The notes under the pieces: generated by a model
Databases searched by the model: none
Seen by the model: only the letters and a program-made list of their open reading frames with translations
Told to the model about the DNA's origin: nothing
Part shown: positions 43,113 to 53,813 of the stretch, one piece after another
How the letters are laid out: the number at the start of each line of letters is the position of its first letter
Position numbering within the stretch: position 1 is the stretch's first letter
Source of the DNA: Streptomyces sp. CB01373
GTDB lineage: Bacteria; Actinomycetota; Actinomycetes; Streptomycetales; Streptomycetaceae
Assembly (NCBI RefSeq): GCF_002803075.1
Contig: NZ_NNBK01000011.1
Coordinates: forward strand, 311,629 to 375,628
DNA length: 64,000 nucleotides
Direction of reading: 5' to 3'
Position numbers and translations under genes: made by a program

Positions 43113-44357
43113 ATGACGAACAGTAAGCGGCGCAAGCGCCTGACGGCCGCGTCCGCACTGCTCGGCGGTGTACTGGTGCTCACGGCCTGTTCCGGCGGCA
43201 GCGACGCGGCCGACGGCGGTGGGGACTCCTCGCGGGCCAAGGCCGACAAGGCCGCGGCCGAGGAGTCGTCGGAGGCCCAGATCAAGATCACACCAGCGGA
43301 CGGCTCCGACAACGCCTCGATCAACAACTCCGCTGCCGTCACCGTGGCCAAGGGCACGTTGACGAAGGTGACCATGACGACCACCGACGGCAAGGCCGTC
43401 GAGGGGCAGATATCGGCCGACAAGACGAGCTGGAAGCCCAGCGGCCAGCTCGAGCGGGCCACCACCTACAAGGTGGCCGCGACCGCCACGGACGCCAAGG
43501 GCCGCGACGCCCACGAGAACGGCTCCTTCACCACGGTCGCCCCCGCGCACAGCTTCATCGGCTCGTTCACGCCGGACAACGGCACCACCGTGGGTGTCGG
43601 CATGCCCGTGTCGATCAACTTCGACAAGGCGATCACGAACAAGGCGGATGTCGAGAAGGGCATCACCGTCACCTCCTCCAGCGGTCAGGAGGTCGCCTGC
43701 CACTGGTTCGGCGTCCAGCGGATGGACTGCCGTCCCGAGCACTACTGGCAGGAGAACTCCACCGTCACGCTGAAGCTCGATCTCGACGGCGTCGAGGGCG
43801 CCCAGGGTGTCTTCGGCGTGCAGCAGAAGACGGTCACCTTCAACATCGGCCGCAACCAGGTCTCCTACGTCGACGCCAAGACCAAGCAGATGAGGGTCAC
43901 GCGGGACGGCAAGACCGTCAAGACCATCCCGATCTCCGCCGGCTCCCCCGAGAACACCACCTACGAGGGCGCGATGGTGATCTCCGAGAAGTTCCAGCAG
44001 ACCCGGATGAACGGCGCCACGGTCGGCTTCACCGACGACGACGGCAAGGGCGAGTACGACATCAAGGACGTGCCGCACGCCATGCGTCTGACCAACTCCG
44101 GCACCTTCATCCACGGCAACTACTGGGGCGGGCCGGGCGTCTTCGGCAACGTCAACACCAGCCACGGCTGTGTGGGCCTGCAGGACAAGAAGGGCGCCAA
44201 CGACCCGAACACCCCGGGCGCGTGGTTCTTCAACAACTCGATCGTCGGTGACGTCGTCGTCGTCCAGAACACCGGCGACAAGACCGTCGCCCCGGACAAC
44301 GGCCTCAACGGCTGGAACCTGAGCTGGGCTCAGTGGAAGGCCGGTTCGTCCGCCTGA
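43113..44357 (+). CDS. L,D-transpeptidase lipoprotein
   Basis: 414 residues. Forms 3-3 peptidoglycan cross-links outside the membrane. ATG at 43113 with GGAGAAG about ten bases upstream. Seen: signal with lipobox LTACS (Cys about residue 24), Ala/Ser/Lys linker, two Ig-like domains (about 50-245, including HSFIGSFTPDNGTTVGVGMP), and the YkuD catalytic domain (about 250-385) with HGNYWGGPGVFGNVNTSHGC in which His, Ser-His-Gly-Cys are conserved, followed by VGLQD. Resembles LdtMt2-type enzymes. Confidence 0.93.
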   Translation: MTNSKRRKRLTAASALLGGVLVLTACSGGSDAADGGGDSSRAKADKAAAEESSEAQIKITPADGSDNASINNSAAVTVAKGTLTKVTMTTTDGKAVEGQISADKTSWKPSGQLERATTYKVAATATDAKGRDAHENGSFTTVAPAHSFIGSFTPDNGTTVGVGMPVSINFDKAITNKADVEKGITVTSSSGQEVACHWFGVQRMDCRPEHYWQENSTVTLKLDLDGVEGAQGVFGVQQKTVTFNIGRNQVSYVDAKTKQMRVTRDGKTVKTIPISAGSPENTTYEGAMVISEKFQQTRMNGATVGFTDDDGKGEYDIKDVPHAMRLTNSGTFIHGNYWGGPGVFGNVNTSHGCVGLQDKKGANDPNTPGAWFFNNSIVGDVVVVQNTGDKTVAPDNGLNGWNLSWAQWKAGSSA

Positions 44358-44377
44358 CGACCGCTCGGCCTCCCCAG

Positions 44378-44409
44378 GACCGGTGCCGCCCCTCGGGGTT
44401 GCACCGGTC
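44378..44409 (+). terminator. Terminator after L,D-transpeptidase gene
   Basis: GACCGGTGC (44378-44386) and GCACCGGTC (44401-44409) pair perfectly around a 14-base loop; followed by TTCTC. Confidence 0.8.
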
Positions 44410-44472
44410 TTCTCATGCTTCTCTTATCCTGGCCTCAAGTCCCCATCACGGTGCGCCCCTACCGTCGGCCGC

Positions 44473-45939
44473 ATGTTCTTCACCTACCTGAGGCGCGAGC
44501 TGCGCCGCCGTCGAAAGGCGGCTCTCGTCGTCGCCTCCGGCCTCGCGCTGGGCATCGCGCTGGTCATCGTGGTCAACTCCGTGTCCAGCGGCATGAGCAG
44601 GGCGCAGGACAAGGTCCTGCAGTCGCTGTACGGGCTGGGCACGGACATGACCGTCAGCAAGGCGGCCACGCCGACGTCCGGCGACGCGCGCCCGCGCTTC
44701 AAGTTCGACGCCCAGGAGAACGGCGACAAGAACGACCAGAGCAGCGACCGGGTCATGGCGCAGGGCTTCACCACCCTGCCCGCCTCCACGGTCGACAAGG
44801 TGGCGGACCAGCGGGGCGTCTCCTCCGCGGTCGGCGGGCTCAGCCTCAACGTGGTGAGGATCAACGGCCAGTTCACCCGCGGCCAGTTCAAGCAGGACGG
44901 CGAGGGCGGGCAGACGCGCGGCGCGCCCGGCTCCGGGCCGCAGGGCCGGGTCATGGGCGGCGGCGCCGACTTCGACGTCAACCAGTACACGGTCTACGGC
45001 ACCGACGTCACCCACCCGGAGCTCGGCCCGCTGACCTCCTCGAAGATCACCGACGGCCGTACCTTCAAGACCGGTGAGACCGACGCCAAGGTCGTCGTCG
45101 CCGACTCGGCGTACGCCAAGGAGAAGAAGCTCAAGGTCGGCGGCAGCGTCACCATCAAGAAGGTCAAGTACGAGGTGATCGGCATCGCCACCGCCAGCAG
45201 CGGGGACGCGGCGGCCAACCTCTACATCCCGCTGAAGCAGGCGCAGACCCTCAGCGGCGACAAGGACAAGGTCACCACGATCTACGTCAAGGCGACCGAC
45301 TCCCAGCAGATCGACGCAGTCAAGGGCGCCATCCAGAAGAACGTCCCGGACACCACGGTCACCACCTCCGCCGATCTGGCCAAGACCGTCTCCGGCTCCC
45401 TGTCCACCGCCTCCGACCTGGCCACCAGCGTCGGCAGGTGGCTGTCCATCGCGGTGCTCGTGGCCGCCTTCCTCGTCGCCGGCCTGCTGACCTCCTCGGC
45501 GGTCTCCCGGCGGGTGCGCGAGTTCGGCACGCTCAAGGCGCTGGGCTGGAAGTCGGGCCGGGTGACCCGGCAGGTGGTCGGCGAGGCCGTCGTCAACGGA
45601 CTGGTCGGCGGTGCCCTCGGCATCGCGCTCGGCCTGGCGGGTGCCTACGCGGTGACCGCGATCAGCCCGACGCTCCAGGCACAGCTCGGCGGTTCGGGCG
45701 GCGGTTCGGGCGGCGGGGGTGCCTTCGGCGGAGGCGGGGGCTTCGGCGGCGGAGGCTTCGGCGGTCCCGGCCGGCAGGCCGCGAAGTCCCTGGAGGTCGC
45801 GCTCACCGCGCCGGTCAGCCTCACCACCATCGTCCTCGCGGTCGGCCTCGCCGTGGCCGGCGGCCTGATCGCCGGCGCGTTCGGCGGCTGGCGGGCCTCC
45901 CGGCTGCGCCCGGCGGACGCCCTGCGGCGCGTCGAGTAG
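44473..45939 (+). CDS. MacB/FtsX-type ABC transporter permease
   Basis: 488 residues. TM1 at about residues 17-38 (ALVVASGLALGIALVIVVNS), a large extracytoplasmic domain (about 40-320), then three more helices (VAAFLVAGLLTS, NGLVGGALGIALGLAGAY, IVLAVGLAVAGGLIAGA) with FtsX motif VREFGTLKALGWKSG and RPADALRRVE at the end. Between TM3 and TM4 there is a Gly-rich insert (about residues 406-432) made of GGGSGGGG/GGGGFGG units. The ATPase follows at 46009. Exports a lipid, peptide or drug, or acts mechanically on cell-wall enzymes; substrate unknown. Confidence 0.88.
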   Translation: MFFTYLRRELRRRRKAALVVASGLALGIALVIVVNSVSSGMSRAQDKVLQSLYGLGTDMTVSKAATPTSGDARPRFKFDAQENGDKNDQSSDRVMAQGFTTLPASTVDKVADQRGVSSAVGGLSLNVVRINGQFTRGQFKQDGEGGQTRGAPGSGPQGRVMGGGADFDVNQYTVYGTDVTHPELGPLTSSKITDGRTFKTGETDAKVVVADSAYAKEKKLKVGGSVTIKKVKYEVIGIATASSGDAAANLYIPLKQAQTLSGDKDKVTTIYVKATDSQQIDAVKGAIQKNVPDTTVTTSADLAKTVSGSLSTASDLATSVGRWLSIAVLVAAFLVAGLLTSSAVSRRVREFGTLKALGWKSGRVTRQVVGEAVVNGLVGGALGIALGLAGAYAVTAISPTLQAQLGGSGGGSGGGGAFGGGGGFGGGGFGGPGRQAAKSLEVALTAPVSLTTIVLAVGLAVAGGLIAGAFGGWRASRLRPADALRRVE

Positions 45940-46008
45940 CGCGCCGCCCTCCGCGAACCGGCGGGCCACCGGCCCCCTTCTCCCCGCATCCCAGGAGCTG
46001 CTTCCCTC

Positions 46009-46692
46009 ATGTACGAACTCACCGGCGTCACCAAGCACTACACCCGGGGCAAGGAGGTCGTCCGTGCCCTCGACGAGGTCGACCTGACCATCGGCGACGG
46101 TGACCGGCTGGTCATCCAGGGCCCCACCGGCGGCGGCAAGTCGACGCTGCTGCAGATGCTGGGCGGCCTGGACCGGCCCACCTCCGGCCAGGTCGTCCTC
46201 GACGGCACCGACCTGGCGAAGCTGCCCGAGGCCCGGCTGACCCGGGTGCGCAGCGAGAGCATCGGCTTCGTCTTCCAGTCCTTCAACCTGATCCCGACGC
46301 TGACCGCGCAGGAGAACGTCGAGACCGCCCTCGTCCCGCTCGGCATCAAGGCCGCCGCACGGCGCGAACGGGCCGCCGAGGCACTGGAGTCGGTCGGGCT
46401 CGGCGAGCGGCTCGGACACCTGCCGTCCGAGATGTCCGGCGGCCAGCAGCAGCGCGTCGCCATCGCCCGCGCCCTGGTCAAGCAGCCGAAGGTGCTGCTC
46501 GCCGACGAGCCCACCGGAAACCTCGACGAGTCCATGCGCGACGAGATCATGGACGTACTCGAACGCATGTGGAAGGAGCACGGGTTGACGTTCGTCATGG
46601 TCACCCACGACTCCGCCATCGCGAGGAAGGCCCCCCGGGTGGCGACCATCCGCAAGGGGCGCATCACCGTCAAGGAGAACGCGGGGGCCTGA
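46009..46692 (+). CDS. ABC transporter ATP-binding protein (MacB/LolD type)
   Basis: 227 residues, ATPase partner of the upstream permease. Seen: Walker A GPTGGGKST (residues 38-46), Q-loop FVFQSFNLIPTL, signature MSGGQQQRVAIARAL, Walker B KVLLADEPTGNLD, and VTHD. All functional motifs are intact. ATG at 46009, 69 bp after the permease stop. In the same operon by orientation and spacing. Confidence 0.93.
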   Translation: MYELTGVTKHYTRGKEVVRALDEVDLTIGDGDRLVIQGPTGGGKSTLLQMLGGLDRPTSGQVVLDGTDLAKLPEARLTRVRSESIGFVFQSFNLIPTLTAQENVETALVPLGIKAAARRERAAEALESVGLGERLGHLPSEMSGGQQQRVAIARALVKQPKVLLADEPTGNLDESMRDEIMDVLERMWKEHGLTFVMVTHDSAIARKAPRVATIRKGRITVKENAGA

Positions 46693-46857
46693 ACAGGAGG
46701 GAAACGAGAGGAACCGACCGCACCCCGCCATTGAGCGCGTGATCACCCCCCGGCATACTTCCTCTTCCGGGGGGTGGGGGTGTAGCGCACTTGTGCGAGC
46801 CTTCCCCCGGTCGAGTGGACAGGGAATCCGCTCGACACTCCGTTTCCAGGGGGAGTT

Positions 46858-50163
<3,306 letters not shown>

Positions 50164-50202
50164 GACGGTGTCGAGGGCCCGTGAGGGCTCTTGACGGATG
50201 AG

Positions 50203-50235
50203 CGGCCCGCTGGAAGCACGGCTTCCGGCGGGCCG
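50203..50235 (+). terminator. Terminator after subtilase gene
   Basis: CGGCCCGCTGGAAGC / GCTTCCGGCGGGCCG, 15-bp stem with one mismatch and a short loop, 40 bp after the stop. Confidence 0.85.
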
Positions 50236-50361
50236 TTCCCGTGCTTGTGAGCAGCCTGCTCCTGCCGGGCGGATGTGCGGGACGGCTCTCGCTGGATAAA
50301 GTCGTCCTTTTACACCTGGTTGTGGGGACAACCAGAGCGCCTCGGGGAGGGCCTGCAGCAC

Positions 50362-50550
50362 ATGAGTCGTCGTTCCAATGGCTTGGTCGGTGTCTGGGCT
50401 GAGATGCAGAGGCAGCAGCAGCGCCAGACGGAGGCCGAGGCCCGACGGCGGCGACAGGAGGAGCAACAGGCACGTGCCCGTCAGCGGCGAGCGGCACAGA
50501 GCCACCGCGACTACCGGCAGGCGGAGGCCCGGCGCCGGACTCACAGGTAG
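50362..50550 (+). pseudogene. Separated 5' fragment of the Mrr-TerD gene
   Basis: 62 codons (MSRRSNGLVGVWAEMQRQQQ, then a Gln/Arg/Glu-rich coiled coil ending ARRRTHR) stopping at TAG 50548. Directly downstream, another frame (from about 50541) continues with SLQGLLASG, then EAIEPFAPGPLAQPV and joins the frame of the 50664 gene without a stop. The two pieces together look like one N terminus, broken by a frameshift (small deletion) near 50535-50545. A short independent protein is possible. Confidence 0.6.
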
Positions 50551-50663
50551 CGTCCCTGCAAGGCCTTCTCGCCTCGGGATGCCGGGCCCCGGCCTTCAGG
50601 GCCTCCTCCCTCACGCGCCCCGAGGCAATCGAGCCCTTCGCCCCGGGCCCACTGGCTCAGCCC

Positions 50664-52409
50664 GTGCCCATGCCGAACGCCGAGCACTACCAGGCGCAGG
50701 GCGGGTGGACCGCCGGTCGCCGGGCGCAGGCGCAGGCCGAGGCCCGTGCGCGCTTCGAGCGGGACTGGCACGCGGCGCAGGCGGCGGAGGCGCGGCGGCA
50801 GCAGCAGCTGGCGTCGTACCAGCGGGAGTACCAGCGGTGGGCCGACGCCCAACTGGCCGACGTGCGGCGGCACAACGCGGGCATCGTGGAGCTGACCGAG
50901 GGAGTCCGCCGCCGCGATCCCGACGCGGTGGTCGAGTACTTCTCCGCAGCTCTGTACGCGTCGACCGCGTGGCCGGAGGGCTTTCCCCGTCAGGTGGCGG
51001 CGGCCTACGACTCGGCGGCCGGACAGCTCGTGCTGGACTGGGAGATGCCCGCCTACGACGTCGTCCCCGAGGTCAAGTCCGTTCGGTACGTGTCCACGAC
51101 GGACCAGGACAAGGAGACGCCCCGGCCGGTGACGCAGCGCAGGGCCCTCTACCGGGAGGTCCTGGCGCAGTGCGCGCTGCTCGTCCTGCACGAACTCTTC
51201 GCCGCGGACGAGCTGGGCGCCCTCGAATCCGTGACCCTGAACGGGTTCGTGGACGGGCACGACCCCACGACGGGCCGGCCGGGCCACATCCACCTGGCGA
51301 CCGTCATGGCCCCGCGCGCCACGTTCCGCGACCTGCACCTGGCGCAGGTGGACGCCTGCAGCTGCCTGGCCGACGCACTGCACGGGCAGCTCTCGGCCCG
51401 CCCCGACCAGCTCGCCGCGGTGCGGCCGGGCCGCAGGCCGCAGGAGGTCGGGAACCGTGTCGTCACACACGGCGGCGACGAGGATCCCGACCTGTACGCG
51501 ATGGATCCGATCGCCTTCGAGAACCTCGTCGCCGAACTCTTCCGGGCCATGGGGATGCAGGCGGTCACCACCCAACGCTCCAACGACGGCGGAGTGGACG
51601 TCGACGCGCTGGATCCGGCACCCATCCGCGGCGGCAAGATCGTCGTGCAGGTCAAGCGCTACCGCAACACGGTGCCGCCCACCGCCGTGCGCGACTTGTA
51701 CGGGACCGTGCAGGACGCGGGCGCCAACAAGGGCGTCCTCGTGACGACGTCGAAGTTCGGCCCCGGCTCGCACACCTTCGCCAACGGCAAGCCGCTGGAA
51801 CTGATCCCGGGCACCGAACTCGTCGACCTGCTCCACCGCCACGGGCTGCGCGGGCGCCTGGGCGACGGTGCCCGTCCCTCCGCGGCGCAGCCGACGCCGG
51901 CGGCTCCCGACACCCGGCTGCCCGACGACCACAACGTCCTGGGCATGTCGTGGACCGGGAGCGTCGCCCTGGACGTGTGCGCCCTGGTCTGCCGTGGCAG
52001 CCGCGTCCTCAGCGACGACCACTTCGTCTTCTTCAACAACCCGCGGACACCGGACGGCTCGGTACGCGCCCTGCCCGCCCACGCCCCCGACAAGGCCGCG
52101 ATCTGCGTCTCCTTCGACGCGTTGCCGGGCGAGGCCGACCGGCTCGTCCTCGTGGCCGCCGTCGACCCGGAGGCCAACCCGGACGCCGACCTCTCCGGCT
52201 TCACGGACGCGAGCATCCGCCTGCTCGACCCGAAACTGGCCGAGCTGGGACGACTGGAGGTGTCCGACGGCCGGCCCCGCGAAACCGCACTGGTACTCGG
52301 CTCCTTCCGCCGCAGGCCGAACGGCGACTGGGACTTCGTCCTCGGAGGCAAGGGCTACACGGGCGGCCTGGAGGAGCTGGTGCGGGACTTCGGCATCGAG
52401 GTGGAGTAG
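50664..52409 (+). CDS. Restriction endonuclease (Mrr-type) - TerD fusion protein
   Basis: 581 residues from ATG 50664, although the frame is open further upstream and probably belongs to a longer original gene starting at 50362. Seen: N-terminal coiled coil (about 15-75), middle alpha/beta region (about 90-270), Mrr-like nuclease (about 285-375) with FENLVAELFRAMG, Asp308 in NDGGVDVDA, and QVK (Lys331) forming the PD-(D/E)XK site, then TerD-like domain (about 425-581; WTGSVALDVCALVC, DHFVFFNN, GSVRAL). Cytosolic. TerD domains bind Ca2+ and occur in stress/phage-defence systems; the exact task is unknown. Confidence 0.8.
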   Translation: MPMPNAEHYQAQGGWTAGRRAQAQAEARARFERDWHAAQAAEARRQQQLASYQREYQRWADAQLADVRRHNAGIVELTEGVRRRDPDAVVEYFSAALYASTAWPEGFPRQVAAAYDSAAGQLVLDWEMPAYDVVPEVKSVRYVSTTDQDKETPRPVTQRRALYREVLAQCALLVLHELFAADELGALESVTLNGFVDGHDPTTGRPGHIHLATVMAPRATFRDLHLAQVDACSCLADALHGQLSARPDQLAAVRPGRRPQEVGNRVVTHGGDEDPDLYAMDPIAFENLVAELFRAMGMQAVTTQRSNDGGVDVDALDPAPIRGGKIVVQVKRYRNTVPPTAVRDLYGTVQDAGANKGVLVTTSKFGPGSHTFANGKPLELIPGTELVDLLHRHGLRGRLGDGARPSAAQPTPAAPDTRLPDDHNVLGMSWTGSVALDVCALVCRGSRVLSDDHFVFFNNPRTPDGSVRALPAHAPDKAAICVSFDALPGEADRLVLVAAVDPEANPDADLSGFTDASIRLLDPKLAELGRLEVSDGRPRETALVLGSFRRRPNGDWDFVLGGKGYTGGLEELVRDFGIEVE

Positions 52410-52427
52410 ACGGGCGACCCCGCGATG

Positions 52428-52763
52428 TCACTCGGGGGCGAAGGCGAAGCTGAGCCACGGACTTGTCACGCTGGCGACCTGGTCGGACTGTCCGATGTCC
52501 AGGTAGTTGCTCTGCCCGCCCGCCGGCACCGTGCAGTCCGGTGCGGTGTACAGCACCAGATTGCTCTGTGTCTGGTTCTCGACGTGTGTCACGCCCTCGG
52601 GAAACCGATGACATCCGTGGATCGGCGGGTTGGAGAGGGTCTCCACGAGCCGGACACCGCTCCGCGCCACGACCTGACCGGACGCCTGGTCCTGGCACGC
52701 GGTGAGCGCGATGCCGAGCAACGCGATGCCGATGAGCGCGGCCGTCGACCGTGAAGAAGGCAT
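52428..52763 (-). CDS. Putative lipoprotein
   Basis: 111 residues: signal MPSSRSTAALIGIALLGIAL with lipobox LTAC (Cys residue 24), mature part of about 88 residues with two further Cys (HGC, DCTVP) and an end rich in aromatic residues (SPWLSFAFAPE). ATG at 52763 has AGGAGG at ideal distance. Convergent with the nuclease gene. No known family recognised. Confidence 0.78.
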   Translation of the reverse strand: MPSSRSTAALIGIALLGIALTACQDQASGQVVARSGVRLVETLSNPPIHGCHRFPEGVTHVENQTQSNLVLYTAPDCTVPAGGQSNYLDIGQSDQVASVTSPWLSFAFAPE

Positions 52764-53071
52764 CGAGCCTCCTGAAGTACGGGGAGCTGCGGCGGACGTC
52801 GTCCTCCCTTCACTATCCGCCAGACCCGACGGGCCCGCATGGCGAGGACGCCGCCGCGGTCCGTGCCGGACCGAGCGCTCGGTGACGGCGACCGCCGCAT
52901 CCCCCGGACCACCGGCTGCACGGGGCCACGGTTGATGCCTGCCCAGTACCACGGTTCGCTGCGGCGGATGGTGTGCACTCGCCGGTTCCGGCAGCGACCG
53001 GGTCCGCTGCCCGCCTGGGTAGGGCTGACCCCCTGTCGAAGACGCCGGTCCACCTCAGTGCACAGGCCCCT

Positions 53072-53091
53072 GTACACAGACGACTGTGTAC
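53072..53091. promoter_or_regulatory. Operator before the ArsR-like gene
   Basis: GTACACAG-ACGA-CTGTGTAC: perfect 8-bp inverted repeat with a 4-bp centre, ending three bases before the start codon of the regulator. Suggests autoregulation of the regulator-permease operon. Confidence 0.75.
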
Positions 53092-53093
53092 GC

Positions 53094-53813
53094 ATGGCAC
53101 AGGAACCCGGCACTCCCGGACCACATGCGCCCGCCGGGCAGGCCCCGGCGCTGCCGCCCGATCCGGTCGTACTCTCCGACCTCGCCACCCTGAAGGCACT
53201 CGCGCATCCGCGTCGGCAGCGCATGCTGCAGCACCTCACAATGCAAGGCCCCGCGACCTCCGCGACGCTCGCTCGGGCGCTGGGGCTGAATACCGGCTCC
53301 ACCAGCTACCACCTGCGGGAACTCGCGCGGCACGGCTTCGTGGAGGAGACGGCGAAGGCGCAGGGGACGAAGGAGGCGGGCGGGGCCACCGGCCGGGAGC
53401 GGTGGTGGCGGGCGATCCCGGGTGACCGGCGGTTCCCGCCGCGCAGCCGGCAGAGTCCTGAGATGCGGCTCGTCATGGACGAGCTCAACCACCACGCCTA
53501 CGCGGCCGACCTGCAACTCTTCGAGCAGGTTCAGCAGGACACGGCCGACGACGATCCCTGGGCGGACGCCTTCCCGTACTCGCGCGGCAGCATACGGCTG
53601 ACGCTGCCCGAACTCCACGCCTTCTTCGAGGAGTACATCGCCCTGCTCAACCGCTACAAGCGTCCCGAGGCCGGCACCCCGTCCGGCGCACGCACCGTGG
53701 TCACCCGAATGCTCGCCTTCCCCGCACCCGCCGTCGACGGCCGCGGCGGCCGAGACCCCCGTGCCGCGCACACCACGAATCCGACCACGACGAAGAGGAC
53801 CGAGCCCTCATGA
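53094..53813 (+). CDS. ArsR-type winged-helix regulator
   Basis: 239 residues. Winged HTH at about residues 28-95 (LATLKALAHPRRQRMLQHL, SATLARALGLNTGSTSYHLR, ELARHGFVEE), then a helical region with many acidic and aromatic residues (RQSPEMRLVMDELNHHAYA, FEEYIALLNRYKRPE), an arrangement common in actinobacterial 'ArsR/HTH_20' proteins linked to ABC exporters. No metal-binding Cys pair, so probably not metal-sensing. The stop overlaps the permease ATG (ATGA). Operator just upstream. Confidence 0.85.
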   Translation: MAQEPGTPGPHAPAGQAPALPPDPVVLSDLATLKALAHPRRQRMLQHLTMQGPATSATLARALGLNTGSTSYHLRELARHGFVEETAKAQGTKEAGGATGRERWWRAIPGDRRFPPRSRQSPEMRLVMDELNHHAYAADLQLFEQVQQDTADDDPWADAFPYSRGSIRLTLPELHAFFEEYIALLNRYKRPEAGTPSGARTVVTRMLAFPAPAVDGRGGRDPRAAHTTNPTTTKRTEPS

